Origin: Spiroplasma endosymbiont of Lonchoptera lutea
GTDB taxonomy: Bacteria > Bacillota_I > Bacilli_A > Mycoplasmatales > Nriv7
Assembly (NCBI RefSeq): GCF_964019715.1
Contig: NZ_OZ026463.1
Location: 682,001 to 746,000, forward strand
Length of the DNA stretch: 64,000 nt
Reading direction: 5' to 3'
Under the pieces are notes generated by a model. It was not told the DNA's origin, made no database searches, and saw only the letters and a list, made by a program, of their open reading frames with translations. Positions within the stretch are counted from its first letter, which is position 1. Every line of letters begins with the position of its first letter. The translations under genes were made by a program, and so were the position numbers. Below are positions 1 through 10,477 of this stretch, one piece after another.

Positions 1-581
1 GGATTTTTCGTCGTGATAAAATGATATTTTTTCTTATTAAAACAGCTTTAATTTTACGAGCACCATAAATCTTGCGACTTTTATTAAATGCACTGATAAC
101 TTCTTGTTCATAATTATTAACATCAAACTTGGTGCATTTATTAGTTTGATAATAATATGTTGATTTTAGTAAACCTAAAATCTTACATATTTTCCTCACT
201 GAATATTTATTTTTGTTGTTATTAATTATTGTTATTTTTTCCCGATTATCAGTGCTGCTTGCTTTAAAATGTCATTTTCCATCCATAATTGTTGGTTTTC
301 TTTTCGCAAGTAAATTAATTCATTTTCTTCGACAGTGCGATTATCTTTTGCTTTAAATGACCCAGAATTATTATAATTTTTAATTCAACTATAAATAGTT
401 GGTTTTGGTAAATTATATTCTTTCCCTAAATTAATAACACTTTTGTCATTTTTGTATAGCATTACAATTTGTTTTTTAAATTCTTCAGAGTATGAGGTTT
501 TATTTCCCATTTTTATATTCCTTCTTTCTTAATAATTTTGAAGTCTATATAATTATGGTCCAACTTATTGTAGCCTATCCA
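1..581 (-). mobile_element. IS3-family element, part cut by window edge
   Basis: This is the 5' part of the 1212-bp IS3-family element seen complete at 4570-5781. Its outer end at 581 has the family inverted repeat starting TGGATAGGCTAC (read on the minus strand). It contains orfA (232-510) and the start of orfB (1-199). It abuts an internal position of an IS30 element at 582, so it looks inserted in or recombined with that copy. The rest lies outside the window. Confidence 0.9.
232..510 (-). CDS. IS3-family OrfA (helix-turn-helix protein)
   Basis: This 92-aa DNA-binding subunit of an IS3-type transposase begins [16 protein letters not shown]. An N-terminal helix-turn-helix is followed by a leucine/glutamate-rich zipper-like tail. 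It ends on an A6 run before TAA, where a -1 frameshift would join it to orfB, the usual IS3-family mechanism. Only the start of orfB is in the window. Confidence 0.85.
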
Positions 582-1201
582 GGGTTTTGATGAAAAAAAT
601 TTATTGAGAAAAGGCAAAAATAAACCTCATAAACAAAAAGAAACTAGGGGCAGAATTAATAATTGTAAATCTATTCATGAAAGAAATTTAATCATTCCAA
701 ATATTAAAAATATACAAGAATTTGGCCATTTAGAGGGAGATACTATCGTTGGTAAAGATCATAAAAGTTCTATTATTACTTTAGCTGATATATGATCAAA
801 AACCACAATTCCTTTGAAAACTAAAAATCATAAAGCAGAAAGTATTACACAAAGTATAATAAAATTTATTTCAAAATTAATACCAGGAACAATTAAAACT
901 ATTACTTTTGATCGTGGTAAAGAATTTAGTAAATGAAAATTAATTGAAAAAAATTGTAATGTTAAAATTTATTTTGCAGATGCCGGAAAACCTTGTCAAA
1001 GAGGTTTAAATGAGAACAATAATGGTATTTTAAGAAGATATTTACCAAAATCTACTGATTTATCTTCATATAAACAAAAAGACTTAAATTCTATAGCATT
1101 TCAAATTAATTCTACACCCAGAAAATCATTATCTTATAAAAGACCAATAGATTTAATACAATTATTTTAAAAAACTGTCCCATTTATATTTACAATTCAG
1201 G
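582..1201 (+). mobile_element. IS30-type element A, 5'-truncated
   Basis: This is the 3' part of the IS30 family here called A. The transposase tail continues to TAA at 1168-1170, and the element ends in the right inverted repeat (ACAATTCAGG at 1192-1201). The 5' part is replaced by the IS3 element ending at 581. The second and third catalytic acidic regions (TFDRGKEF and the N-E-N-N-N segment) are present. Confidence 0.88.
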
Positions 1202-1585
1202 AAACTAAAAATCATAAAGCAGAAAGTATTACACAAAGTATAATAAAATTTATTTCAAAATTAATACCAGGAACAATTAAAACTATTACTTTTGATCGTG
1301 GTAAAGAATTTAGTAAATGAAAATTAATTGAAAAAAATTGTAATGTTAAAATTTATTTTGCAGATGCCGGAAAACCTTGTCAAAGAGGTTTAAATGAGAA
1401 CAATAATGGTATTTTAAGAAGATATTTACCAAAATCTACTGATTTATCTTCATATAAACAAAAAGACTTAAATTCTATAGCATTTCAAATTAATTCTACA
1501 CCCAGAAAATCATTATCTTATAAAAGACCAATAGATTTAATACAATTATTTTAAAAAACTGTCCCATTTATATTTACAATTCAGG
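1202..1585 (+). repeat. Tandem second copy of the last 384 bp of IS30-A
   Basis: Bases 818-1201 are repeated immediately at 1202-1585, with the same unit length of 384 bp and no difference I noticed. The junction is the right inverted repeat followed directly by an internal A-rich site (AAACTAAAAA). The same architecture occurs at 41285-43027. Confidence 0.9.
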
Positions 1586-1591
1586 TAGTAA

Positions 1592-1618
1592 AAAAACTAC
1601 GCTATAGCGTAGTTTTTA
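1592..1618 (-). terminator. Intrinsic terminator after the ferritin gene
   Basis: The inverted repeat AAACTACGC-TATA-GCGTAGTTT is flanked by A- and T-runs, so it could work on both strands. It overlaps the ferritin stop codon and separates that gene from the IS debris. Confidence 0.75.
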
Positions 1619-2134
1619 TTTGTCAGTATAGGGAAGGATAACTTTTAGAGTATCCGGTTCTTCGCGTTTAGCAAGGTGCTTATCAATACCATAATAGTTA
1701 TTATTAGACATTTTAATCTTATCAATATAGGTTTTTGCGAGTTCAACTTCTTCGTAGAAATCAATTAGGAATCAGTCAAGAAATTTAATTGTTAGGAAAT
1801 CTTTGGCTTCTTGACAGGTTGCAATTAGAGTATTAGTTTTTTCAATAAATTGCAGTTTGTAAGTCAGATATTTTTCCATTAATTCTAATAAACTTTTTTC
1901 ATGATGTGCTTCTGGTTGGGTTGGATTAACAATAAGTATTTCATCCCGACCAATTAAATAATTATATATTTTTCTTGTATGTAAGACTTCATCTTGTGCT
2001 TGAATTTGAAATCAAGTACTTGCTCCGGGAAATCCAAGCGTGTTACTAACGGAAGACATTACATAGCAATCTAATTGTAGTTTGTTATGGTCATCAGCAT
2101 ATTTATTTAATAGACTATGAATATTGGGATTCAT
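1616..2134 (-). CDS. ftn: Ferritin-like iron storage protein
   Basis: This 172-aa protein starts MNPNIHSLLNKY and is all-helical, with the glutamate/histidine spacing of non-haem ferritins. Acidic clusters that would bind the di-iron centre include QDEVLHTRKIY near residue 48 and FYEEVELAKTY near residue 126. Ferritins oxidise Fe2+ at this centre and store ferric iron inside a 24-subunit shell in the cytoplasm. The length matches bacterial FtnA. The ATG at 2134 follows an AAGGAGG-like site. Several TGA codons are read as Trp (for example in the FLDWFLIDF segment), which is why no long frame shows under the standard code. It lies downstream of rnhC on the same strand, about 38 bp away, and may be co-transcribed with it. 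Confidence 0.85.
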
Positions 2135-2172
2135 TTTTTTCCTCCTTGATGAGTAGATTTATTATTACTAAT

Positions 2173-3045
2173 TTATTTTATTACTTTTTTTCAATTTATA
2201 AAATGTAATTTTCCAAAGTCAATTGCCTTATCTTCAAGACCGTCTTGTTTTATTTTCGCAATGGCTTTGTCAACAATTGTACTAGCACCCAAAGGAAAAA
2301 TCCGGTTATATTCTTGTTCTAATTGTTTAATACTTTTTAAAAAGAAGTAACGACTAATAATGGCAGCACATCCAACAGCAAGAAATTTATCTTCGGCGTG
2401 GGTTGTAAATGATAACTTTAAATCATTATCAGCAACATTAAGAATTTTTAAATATTCTTCATATTTTTTTTTGTTAACAAATTGGTCAATAATTACTTTT
2501 TTGCAGTTAACTTTATTGGCAAGTTTTCTTATTACTTGATGATGCCCAATGGTTTTTAAAATATGACTGTTTTGATATGTTTCATATAACTTATTGTATT
2601 GGCGGTTATTAATGATGATAGTACTATATTCTAATTGTTGGATTAATTGTTTAGCGATAATATTAATTTGTATTGTTGATAAGACTTTAGAATCACGAAT
2701 TTTTAATGATTTAATTAATGCTAAATCTTTTTCTTTAATATAACAGGCTGTTACTACTAAGGGACCAAAAAAATCACCAACGCCTGATTCATCACTGCCA
2801 ATAATATTAATTTGTTCTTTTAATATCATCTCTGGTTTTCATTTGTTTCATTGTGTTTTAACTTCATCTTCATCACCACCTTGGAAAACGATTTTTAAAG
2901 AACGATATAATAAAATAGTTATATTATGGTATTTGTATTTAGCAATAATGTTAGGATTATTAACAGGTACTTTATAGGCATCATAATAGGTTATTACTTG
3001 GTTTTTATTTTCTTCACTCAGTTGTAAACTGTAAGTTGCCATCAT
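2173..3045 (-). CDS. rnhC: Ribonuclease HIII
   Basis: This 290-aa type-2 RNase H cleaves the RNA strand of RNA/DNA hybrids, such as R-loops and primers. An N-terminal TBP-like substrate-binding domain of about 70 residues is followed by the catalytic domain. That domain begins with the HIII signature GSDESGVGDFFGP, with acidic pair D85/E86, then the RDSK motif, the acidic residue in IIDQF, and HAEDK. The two domains are joined by TGA-Trp codons (TQWNKWKPEM), so the gene appears split under the standard code. The length fits the family (about 300 aa). The start is ATG 3045, with GAAGGG just upstream; the adjacent ATG at 3042 is an alternative. Confidence 0.93.
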
Positions 3046-3144
3046 ATTCCCTTCTTTCACTCTTAAATATTATCATAATTTTTGTTGGCGTATAAATATA
3101 ACCCAAAATTTATTGCTTTTTATATGCAAAAAGGAGGTTAAAGA

Positions 3145-3201
3145 ATGATAAAATATTATGAATGATTTTATTTATTTTTTAATTTTATTAAAAAGATTTA
3201 A
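3145..3201 (+). CDS. Possible 18-aa leader peptide before the alkC-like gene
   Basis: A perfect AAGGAGG ribosome-binding site at 3131-3137 precedes ATG 3145. The reading frame MIKYYEWFYLFFNFIKKI ends with TAA only 12 bp before the alkC-like start. It is aromatic-rich, with one TGA-Trp. It could be a translated leader or a remnant of gene transfer. It has no known family. Confidence 0.35.
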
Positions 3202-3213
3202 AAGGAGAAATAT

Positions 3214-4316
3214 ATGCCCGAACTACTAAAAAACAGGTATAATTACCAGTCAATTCAAGATTTGGCTTTGAGAATTAGAGCTGTATATCCTTTGTTTAAG
3301 ATTGATAATTTTATTAATGACATTATAGACGAAACATGAGATAAGTTAGAACTGAAAGCTCGTATGAGGAAAATTACTATGAATTTAGGAAGGTATTTGC
3401 CAAGTGATTATGAACAAGCACTTGAAATTATTGATAAAATTATAGCTCATTATCCTGTAGGGTTTAATGACTTTACTTTAATGTATTTCCCTGATTTTGT
3501 TGAAATCTACGGACAGAATGAAGGGCATTGGAATTTGTCAATAATTGCATTAGAACGGTATACTAAATTCTCATCTTCTGAATTTGCAGTGAGACAATTT
3601 ATCATAAACCATGAAAAGCGTATGATGCAACAAATGCTCGCTTGGTCTAACCATGAGAATGAACATGTGCGACGACTTGCTAGCGAAGGTTGTCGCCCGC
3701 AATTACCTTGAGGCCAATCATTAGCAAGTTTCAAAAAAACCCTTACCCAATCTTTGATATTTTAGAACAATTAAAAGATGATCCTTCACTATATGTTTGT
3801 AAAAGTGTAGCCAATAACTTAAATGATATTTCCAAAACACATCCTAATCTAGTTACAAAAATTGCAAGGGAATGGTATGGTAAAAACAGCCGTACTGATT
3901 GGATTGTAAAGCATGGTTGTAGAACACTTCTAAAAAAAGGCAATAGGGATGTACTGGACATATTCGGGTTTAAAAATATTGATTGCGTGAATGTGGATGA
4001 TTTTTCTTTGAGTGTTGAGTCTATTTTTATTGGAGCGGAGATGAGTTTTTCCTTTAAGATTGAATCAAAAAAAGCGGTCAAGTTACGATTAGAATATGGT
4101 ATTGATTATGTGAAAGCAAATGGTAAACGAAATTGTAAGATATTCCAAATCTCCGAGATATCTTTAAACGCAAACACGAAGAAATCTTATACAAAAAAAC
4201 ATTCATTTGCAGATGTAAGCACAAGAAAATATTATCCAGGTATTCATTCACTTACGCTTATTGTGAATGGTACTGAATGAGATACATTGGATTTTGAGAT
4301 ATTAGCTACTAAATAG
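3214..4316 (+). pseudogene. AlkC-like DNA alkylation repair protein, frameshifted
   Basis: The product resembles HEAT-repeat DNA alkylation repair enzymes of the AlkC/AlkD class, glycosylases that excise N-alkylated bases. Conserved-looking stretches are RRLASEGCRPQLPWGQSL and DDPSLYVCKSVANNLNDIS. A strong AAAAGGAG site precedes ATG 3214. The reading frame shifts by one base in the seven-A run near 3735, so the first part ends early and the second continues to TAA at 4314. This is either a real inactivation or a homopolymer sequencing error. The gene uses TGG for Trp at least four times, alongside three TGAs, and its base composition is richer than that of its neighbours. This suggests fairly recent transfer from a standard-code bacterium followed by partial adaptation. 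Confidence 0.75.
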
Positions 4317-4569
4317 TATTCACAAAAAACACAAAACTAAGTTGGTATTGATAATAGGCACGAATTACCTATTACTAAAAATGGTTCAAAAACAGGTAAA
4401 TGAGCTAAAAACTTCTCTACTGTTTTCTAATTTAATTAAAAACTTAACAAATCTATTATTAATTACGAAAGTAATATTTTTTGTATTCATATTTTGATTA
4501 TTTTTCACCATTTTAAATTAAACAAATGATATAATTTAAGAGAATTTAAAACTCGTGAATTGCAATTAA
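4317..4569. other. Gene-free spacer
   Basis: About 250 bp of AT-rich sequence with no convincing ORF or RNA gene. A TATAAT-like box (GATATAATTT near 4530) sits just before the IS3 insertion and may be a promoter cut off from its gene. Confidence 0.4.
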
Positions 4570-4598
4570 TGGATTGGCAACCCTTTTTAGGACACTTT

Positions 4599-5399
4599 TT
4601 ATGTAGACTGGTATTTTCTAAATTCAACGGGAGTTAAATAATTTAAACTGCCATGAATTCGAATATTGTTATATCAATTAACAAAATCAAATAGTTCGCA
4701 TTTTAGTTGTGTTAAGTTTGCAAATTTTTTACCGTTAATAAATTCGGTTTTAAAGGTTTTGTAAGTTGCTTCAGCAACAGCATTATCATATGGGCATCCT
4801 TTGGAGCTTAATGATCTTTTAATTTTAAAGGTTATTAAAATTTCATCAATAATTTTATTTTTAAACTCATTACCACGATCAGTATGAAATAAAGTTATTT
4901 TATTTAATGGTCGTGTTATCTTGTGAAAAGCTTGTTGAACTAATTCAGCAGTTTTATTTGGTCCAGCACTATAGCCAATTACTTCGCGATTAAACAAGTC
5001 AATTAATAAACAAATATAATGTCATTTAGTGCCAACTTGAACATATGTTAAATCACTAACAACAACTTCATTTGGTTTTTTGTCATTAAATTGACGATTT
5101 AAAACATTATTAATTTCGTCATTATTAACTGTTTTTTTATGATTACAATATTTTAACTTGGTGTATTTAGAAACCAAATTATTTTTGATCATAATGAATC
5201 GGATTTTTCGTCGTGATAAAATGATATTTTTTCTTATTAAAACAGCTTTAATTTTACGAGCACCATAAATCTTGCGACTTTTATTAAATGCACTGATAAC
5301 TTCTTGTTCATAATTATTAACATCAAACTTGGTGCATTTATTAGTTTGATAATAATATGTTGATTTTAGTAAACCTAAAATCTTACATATTTTCCTCAC
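4599..5399 (-). CDS. IS3-family transposase OrfB (DDE catalytic subunit)
   Basis: OrfB is the strand-transfer enzyme of the IS. From M at 5399 it is 266 aa. It probably begins further upstream by -1 frameshifting from orfA at the A6 run near 5435. It has the rve-type core with D in VVSDLTYV, D in FHTDRGNEF and E in DNAVAEATYKTFK, giving a complete DDE triad. An HTH_21-like segment (KSRKIYGARKIKAVL) lies upstream of the core. TGA-Trp codons occur in GTKWHYIC and FVNWYNNIR. The copy looks intact. Confidence 0.92.
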
Positions 5400-5431
5400 T
5401 GAATATTTATTTTTGTTGTTATTAATTATTG

Positions 5432-5710
5432 TTATTTTTTCCCGATTATCAGTGCTGCTTGCTTTAAAATGTGATTTTCCATTCGTAATTGTTGGTTTTC
5501 TTTTCGCAAGTAAATTAATTCATTTTCTTCGACAGTGCGATTATCTTTTGCTTTAAATGACCCAGAATTATTATAATTTTTAATTCAACTATAAATAGTT
5601 GGTTTTGGTAAATTATATTCTTTCCCTAAATTAATAACACTTTTGTCATTTTTGTATAGCATTACAATTTGTTTTTTAAATTCTTCAGAGTATGAGGTTT
5701 TATTTCCCAT
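5432..5710 (-). CDS. IS3-family OrfA
   Basis: 92 aa: an N-terminal HTH ([20 protein letters not shown]) and a C-terminal leucine/glutamate zipper region. It ends GKK-TAA on the run of six A that is the likely slippery site for making the OrfAB fusion. It overlaps the start of the orfB frame. Confidence 0.88.
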
Positions 5711-5781
5711 TTTTATATTCCTTCTTTCTTAATAATTTTGAAGTCTATATAATTATGGTCCAACTTATTGTAGCCTATCCA

Positions 5782-5944
5782 TATTAATAATTTTTCATTG
5801 TGTAAAAATTCAATAATATGATAAAATAGTAATGAATAAAAATGACAACAATAAGAAAGGCAGGGTTAGTTTAGTAATTAAATAATATAATTAGCTGAGT
5901 GTTTTACTTTTTCAAAGCAATACCTAAGAAAACTAAACGCGACC
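5782..5944 (+). ncRNA. Structured intergenic repeat, copy 1 (candidate small RNA)
   Basis: About 165 bp, repeated with few changes at 46034-46200 and inverted at 57178-57350. It has a promoter-like TTGTGT-18 bp-TAAAAT, an outer stem GTTTAG/CTAAAC, a TAATTA/TAATTA hairpin and a hairpin ATTGTTTT/AAAGCAAT. Copy 1 carries a base change in the last stem and lacks the T-run seen after copies 2 and 3, so it may be a decayed copy. It starts directly at the end of the IS3 element. It has no open frame and the family is unknown. Confidence 0.45.
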
Positions 5945-5959
5945 AGATTGCAATTGTTA

Positions 5960-5989
5960 TTGGAAAAACTGAACTTTTTTATATATAAT
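5960..5989 (+). promoter_or_regulatory. Probable ptsI promoter
   Basis: TTGGAA (5960-5965) and TATAAT (5984-5989) are 18 bp apart, and ATG follows 34 bp after the -10 box. The ribosome-binding site GAGGA is at 6013-6017. Confidence 0.6.
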
Positions 5990-6023
5990 TACTAGTAAAC
6001 ATATATAGAAACGAGGACATATT

Positions 6024-7748
6024 ATGGAGTTGAAAGCTATTGGTGCTTCAAACGGAATTGCCATTGCTAAAGTATATAAGTTAATTGAACAACGAATTGA
6101 AGTTGAAAAAGAACAAGTTACTAATATTGAAGAGCAATTACGAAATTTAGAGCAAGCGTTGGATATATCGCTTACTGAAATTCGGAAATTATATACCGAA
6201 ACTCTTAAAAAGCTTGGTGAAGATAAAGCTAAAATTTTTATGGCTCATGAGCAAATTATTAGTGATCCCACTATTATTGATGAAATAAAACAGATGATTA
6301 CTAGTGAACAAGTTACTAGTTCGTATGCGAGTTTCGTTATTGCTAATAAATATATTGCGATGTTTAAAGCGATGGATGACGCTTATATGCGTGAAAGAGC
6401 AAGCGATATTGAAGATGTTACTAATCGTTTAATTAAGCATTTATTGGGAATAAAAATTCAAGATTTAGCAATTATTGATGAAGAAGTAATTATTGTTAGT
6501 TCTGATTTAACACCATCGCAAACAGCACAATTAAATCCGGAATTTGTGAAAGGATTTCTTTGTGATATTGGTGGTAGAACTTCGCATGCGGCGATTATGG
6601 CGCGTAGTTTAGAAATTCCAGCGATTGTAGGATTAAAAGATATTACTAGTAAAGTAGAAAATGATGAACTAATTATTATGGATGGAAAAACTGGTGTTGT
6701 CATAACTAATCCTAGTAGTGCTCAACAAGTTGAATGAAAAGAATTGCAAACGCAATGAAAAATTAAGCAACAACAATTGCAAAAATATAAGGATGAACCA
6801 ACGATAACTTTAGATGGGCATAAAGTTACTTTAGAAGGAAATATTGGTTCTTTTCACGATGTTGATAGTGTTATTGATAATGGTGGCAACGGAGTGGGAT
6901 TATTTCGTTCGGAATTTTTATATATGAATAGTAATCAATGGCCAACAGAGGAAGAACAATTCCAAGCATATAAAGCTGTCTTAGAGAAAATACCTAATGA
7001 TATGGTTGTTATTCGGACACTTGATATTGGTGGTGATAAGCATTTATCGTATTATCAGTTTGAATCGGAAATGAATCCTTTTTTAGGTTATCGTGCAATT
7101 CGTTTGTGTTTAGATCAGATTGATGTTTTTAAAACGCAATTGCGAGCATTACTAAGAGCATCGGTTTATGGTAAATTAGCAATTATGTTTCCTATGATTG
7201 CTACTGTGAATGAGTTTAAAGAAGCTAAAGCCATAACTTTGCAATGTAAAGAAGAATTAAAGCAAGAAAATATTGCTGTTAGTGATGACATTCAAATTGG
7301 AATGATGGTTGAAATTCCTGTTGCTGCGGTAATGAGTGATATTTTTTCTCAATATGCTGATTTTGTTTCGATTGGAACTAATGATTTAATTCAATATGGA
7401 ATTGCTGTTGATCGAATGTCACCGAAGGTATCATATTTATATCAACCTTATAATCCAGGAATATTAAGACTAATTAAAATGACAATTGATGGTGCTCATT
7501 TAAATAAGAAATGAGTTGGAATGTGTGGCGAAATGGCAGGAGAAATTTTGGCATTACCATTATTATTAGGAATGGGATTAGATTACTTTTCAATGTCATC
7601 AACATCAATATTAGAAGCAAGAAAAATTATTAATAGTTTAACTAAAAAAGAGACAGTTATTCTTGTGAATGAGGCTTTAAAATGTCATAATGAAAATGAA
7701 GTAATTACTCTTGTTACTAAATTTTTACAAGAAAAGAAATTAATTTAA
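6024..7748 (+). CDS. ptsI: PTS enzyme I (phosphoenolpyruvate-protein phosphotransferase)
   Basis: Enzyme I transfers phosphate from PEP to HPr, the first step of sugar uptake by the phosphotransferase system; it is cytoplasmic and dimeric. The 574-aa length is typical. Visible are the N-terminal HPr-binding helices, the phospho-histidine motif [12 protein letters not shown] (His188), the PEP-binding barrel with [10 protein letters not shown], and TNDLIQY followed by GMCGEMAG (Cys501). TGA-Trp codons (VEWKELQTQWK, KKWVGMCG) break it into three under the standard code. HPr is not encoded in the window. It is likely co-transcribed with the small gene starting inside its stop codon. Confidence 0.97.
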
Positions 7749-8002
7749 TGTTTTTAAATATGATATTGGCAACGACAACAATAAATAAGAATATGGGTAT
7801 TGCTTTAACTGTTAGTTGTCTTATTTTGACAATTTTATGTTTTGTTATTCATTGACTGTTAGTAACAAAATATTTTTCAAAAGTTGTTTATAAGGATACA
7901 TTGTGATTTTTTATTAAGAAAAATATTTTCTTTTTATGTGGATGTATGTTTACTCTTGGGTTTATCGCTTCCTTAATTTCTGTATTGAGAATATTTAGTT
8001 AA
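7748..8002 (+). CDS. Small two-helix membrane protein, unknown function
   Basis: An 84-aa frame whose ATG overlaps the ptsI stop (TAATG), suggesting translational coupling. Two hydrophobic helices are visible (about residues 15-38 and 60-80), with a lysine-rich loop between them. TGA-Trp codons are used. I recognise no family. Its position between ptsI and leuS with tight spacing argues for a real gene in that transcript. Confidence 0.6.
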
Positions 8003-8029
8003 AACATATATGATAAGAAAGGATACATT

Positions 8030-10477
8030 ATGATTTATTCACATCGTGCTTTAGAAAAAAAGTGACAAGAGTATTGAAAAAATCAGCAAATATTTAAGAC
8101 GCCTAGTAATATGGCAACTAAAAAAACTTATATTCTTGATATGTTTCCATATCCATCTGGTGCTGGATTACATGTTGGTCATTTAAAAGGTTATATTGCT
8201 ACTGATGTAATGGCACGATTTCGTAAGATGCAAGGTTATGCTGTTTTGCATCCTATTGGTTGAGATGCGTTTGGTTTACCAGCTGAACAGTATGCTTTAA
8301 AAACAAAAAATAATCCTGTAAGTTTTACTTTGGAAAATATTAATAATTTTCGTCATCAATTGCAACGCTTAGGTTTTTCTTATGATTATAATAAAGAAAT
8401 AAATACTACTAACCCTAATTATTATCAATGAACACAATGAATATTTTCACAAATTTATAAAAAAGGTTTAGTTCAATTAAAATGAAGTGATGTTAATTGA
8501 TGTGAAAAATTAGGAACAGTTTTAGCTAATGAAGAGGTTTTAGTTATTGAAGGAAAAATGGTTTCTGAAAGAGGTCATTATCCGGTTATTAAAAAACCAA
8601 TGCAGCAATGAGTTTTAAAAATAACTAATTACGCTTCAAGACTATTAAAAGGATTAGATGATTTAGATTGACCTAATTCCGTTAAAGAATTACAAAGAAA
8701 TTGAATTGGTGAACGATTAGGGGCATTAGTGGATTTTAAAATTCAAAATTCATTAGAAAAAATTTCAGTTTTTACTACAAGGTTGGATACGATTTTTGGT
8801 GTTAGTGCTATTATTTTAGCACCAGAGCATCCATTAGTAGTTTCGCTTACTATTAAGAATAATGAGCAACAAATGAATGAGTATTTATCAGAAGTTAAAA
8901 TGAAAACTGATTTAGAACGCCAAGAGTTAAATACTGATAAACAAGGGGTATTTACGGGTAGTTATGCGTTGCATCCGTTAACAAATGAATTAGTTCCGAT
9001 TTGAGTTGCTGATTATGTGTTATATCATTATGGAACAGGAGCAATAATGTGTGTTCCCGCACATAGTGCTGAAGATTATCATTTAGCATTAAAATATAAT
9101 TTACCAATAAAGATTGTTATTGAAAATGATAATATGAAAATGCCAATAACTGGTGATGGTATTCATATTAATTCTCAGTTTTTGAATGGACTAAATAATG
9201 AACAAGCCATTAGTAAAATTATTAATGTTTTGGAAGCAAAAGCAATCGCTAAAAAACATACAACTTATAAATTACGCGATTGATTGTTTTCGCGCCAAAG
9301 ATATTGAGGTGAACCGTTTCCAATTATTTTTTGAGATGATGGTACCACTGGTTTAGTTGATGAGTTAGATTTACCGGTAATGTTACCATTAACAGATAAT
9401 ATTGTTTCAACAGTTAATGGTCAGTCGCCGTTGGCAAATATGGTTGATTTTGTTAATGTTACTAGAAATGATGGTGTTAAAGGTAAAAGAGATACAAATA
9501 CAATGCCACAATGAGCAGGTAGTTGTTGATATTATTTAGCATATATTTTGAAACAAGATGATGGTAGTTTTATTCCCTTAAATAGTAAAACCGCGTTTAA
9601 ATTATTGGAACAATGATTACCAGTTGATTTGTATGTTGGTGGTCAAGAACATGCGGTGTTGCATTTACTATATGCTCGATTTTGACATCAAGTATTGTAT
9701 GATTTAAAAGTTGTTCCGACACCTGAACCTTTTATGAAACTTGTTAATCAAGGAATGATTTTAGGTGTTGATGGTGAAAAGATGTCAAAATCAAAAGATA
9801 ATGGTGTCAATCCCGATGATATCATTATGACGCATGGTGCTGATGCTTTACGCGTTTATGAGATGTTTATGGGACCATTAACAGCATCAATGCCATGAAA
9901 TATTCAAGGTATTGATGGTACAAGGAGATGATTAGATCGGATTTATCGTTTAGTAACTGAACATCTTGCTTGAATTATTAAAAATAATGATGGTCAAATG
10001 GATAAAATTTATCATCAAACAGTGTTTAAAGTAACTACTGATTTGGAAAATTTAGCTTTTAATACGGCGTTATCATCATTAATGGTTTTTGTTAATGCTT
10101 GTTATAAAACAAAGCAAATTTATTTACCTTATTTTTTAGGATTTATCAAAATGTTAAGTTTATTTGCTGTGCATTTAGCAGAAGAATTATGATTAATATT
10201 AGCCCAAGAAAGTAGTGTTGCTGTTCAAAAATGACCTGAATATGATGCTAAGTATTTAGTGAAAGATGAAGTTGTTGTTATTATTCAGGTTAATGGTAAA
10301 TTACGAGGAAAATTAAATGTTGTGCCGAATTTATCACAAGAAGAAATTTTAAAAATTATTCAAAATGATGACTATTTACAAAAAATTTTATATCAATATG
10401 AAATTAAACAAACAATATTTGTAATGAATAAAATTATTAACTTTGTTACTAAAGTAGTGGATAAACACGATGATTAA
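8030..10477 (+). CDS. leuS: Leucyl-tRNA synthetase
   Basis: This 815-aa class I aminoacyl-tRNA synthetase charges tRNA-Leu. The HIGH-type motif is in [11 protein letters not shown] near residue 45, followed by [12 protein letters not shown]. The CP1 editing domain shows TTRLDTIFG and [22 protein letters not shown] begins at K584 and is followed by the anticodon-binding helices and the small C-terminal domain ([13 protein letters not shown]). About two dozen TGA-Trp codons fragment it under the standard code. The AAAGGA site before ATG 8030 supports the start. The 3' end overlaps the next gene by 8 bp. Confidence 0.97.

Larger units (their letters stand above)
4570..5781 (-). mobile_element. 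Complete IS3-family element (1212 bp)
   Basis: The ends are TGGATTGGCAACCC (4570) and, read inward from the other side, TGGATAGGCTAC (5781). These are imperfect inverted repeats with the TG...CA termini of the IS3 family. It contains orfA and orfB on the minus strand. Flanks show no clear direct repeat at this copy (left ...TTAA, right TATT...), whereas copies inside IS30-B show a 3-bp CTA duplication. Confidence 0.93.

Noticed and set aside
4570-5781. Two IS3 copies bounding 5 kb to form a composite transposon with the DNA between 581 and 4570
   Set aside because: Both are in the same orientation and flank ordinary chromosomal genes (ferritin, rnhC); no target duplication links the outer ends.
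8030-10477. Many short frames in leuS, ptsI, ptsG and the ABC genes that could be read as pseudogene debris
   Set aside because: The breaks are all TGA and the pieces stay in one frame, so they are Trp codons in genetic code 4, not damage.
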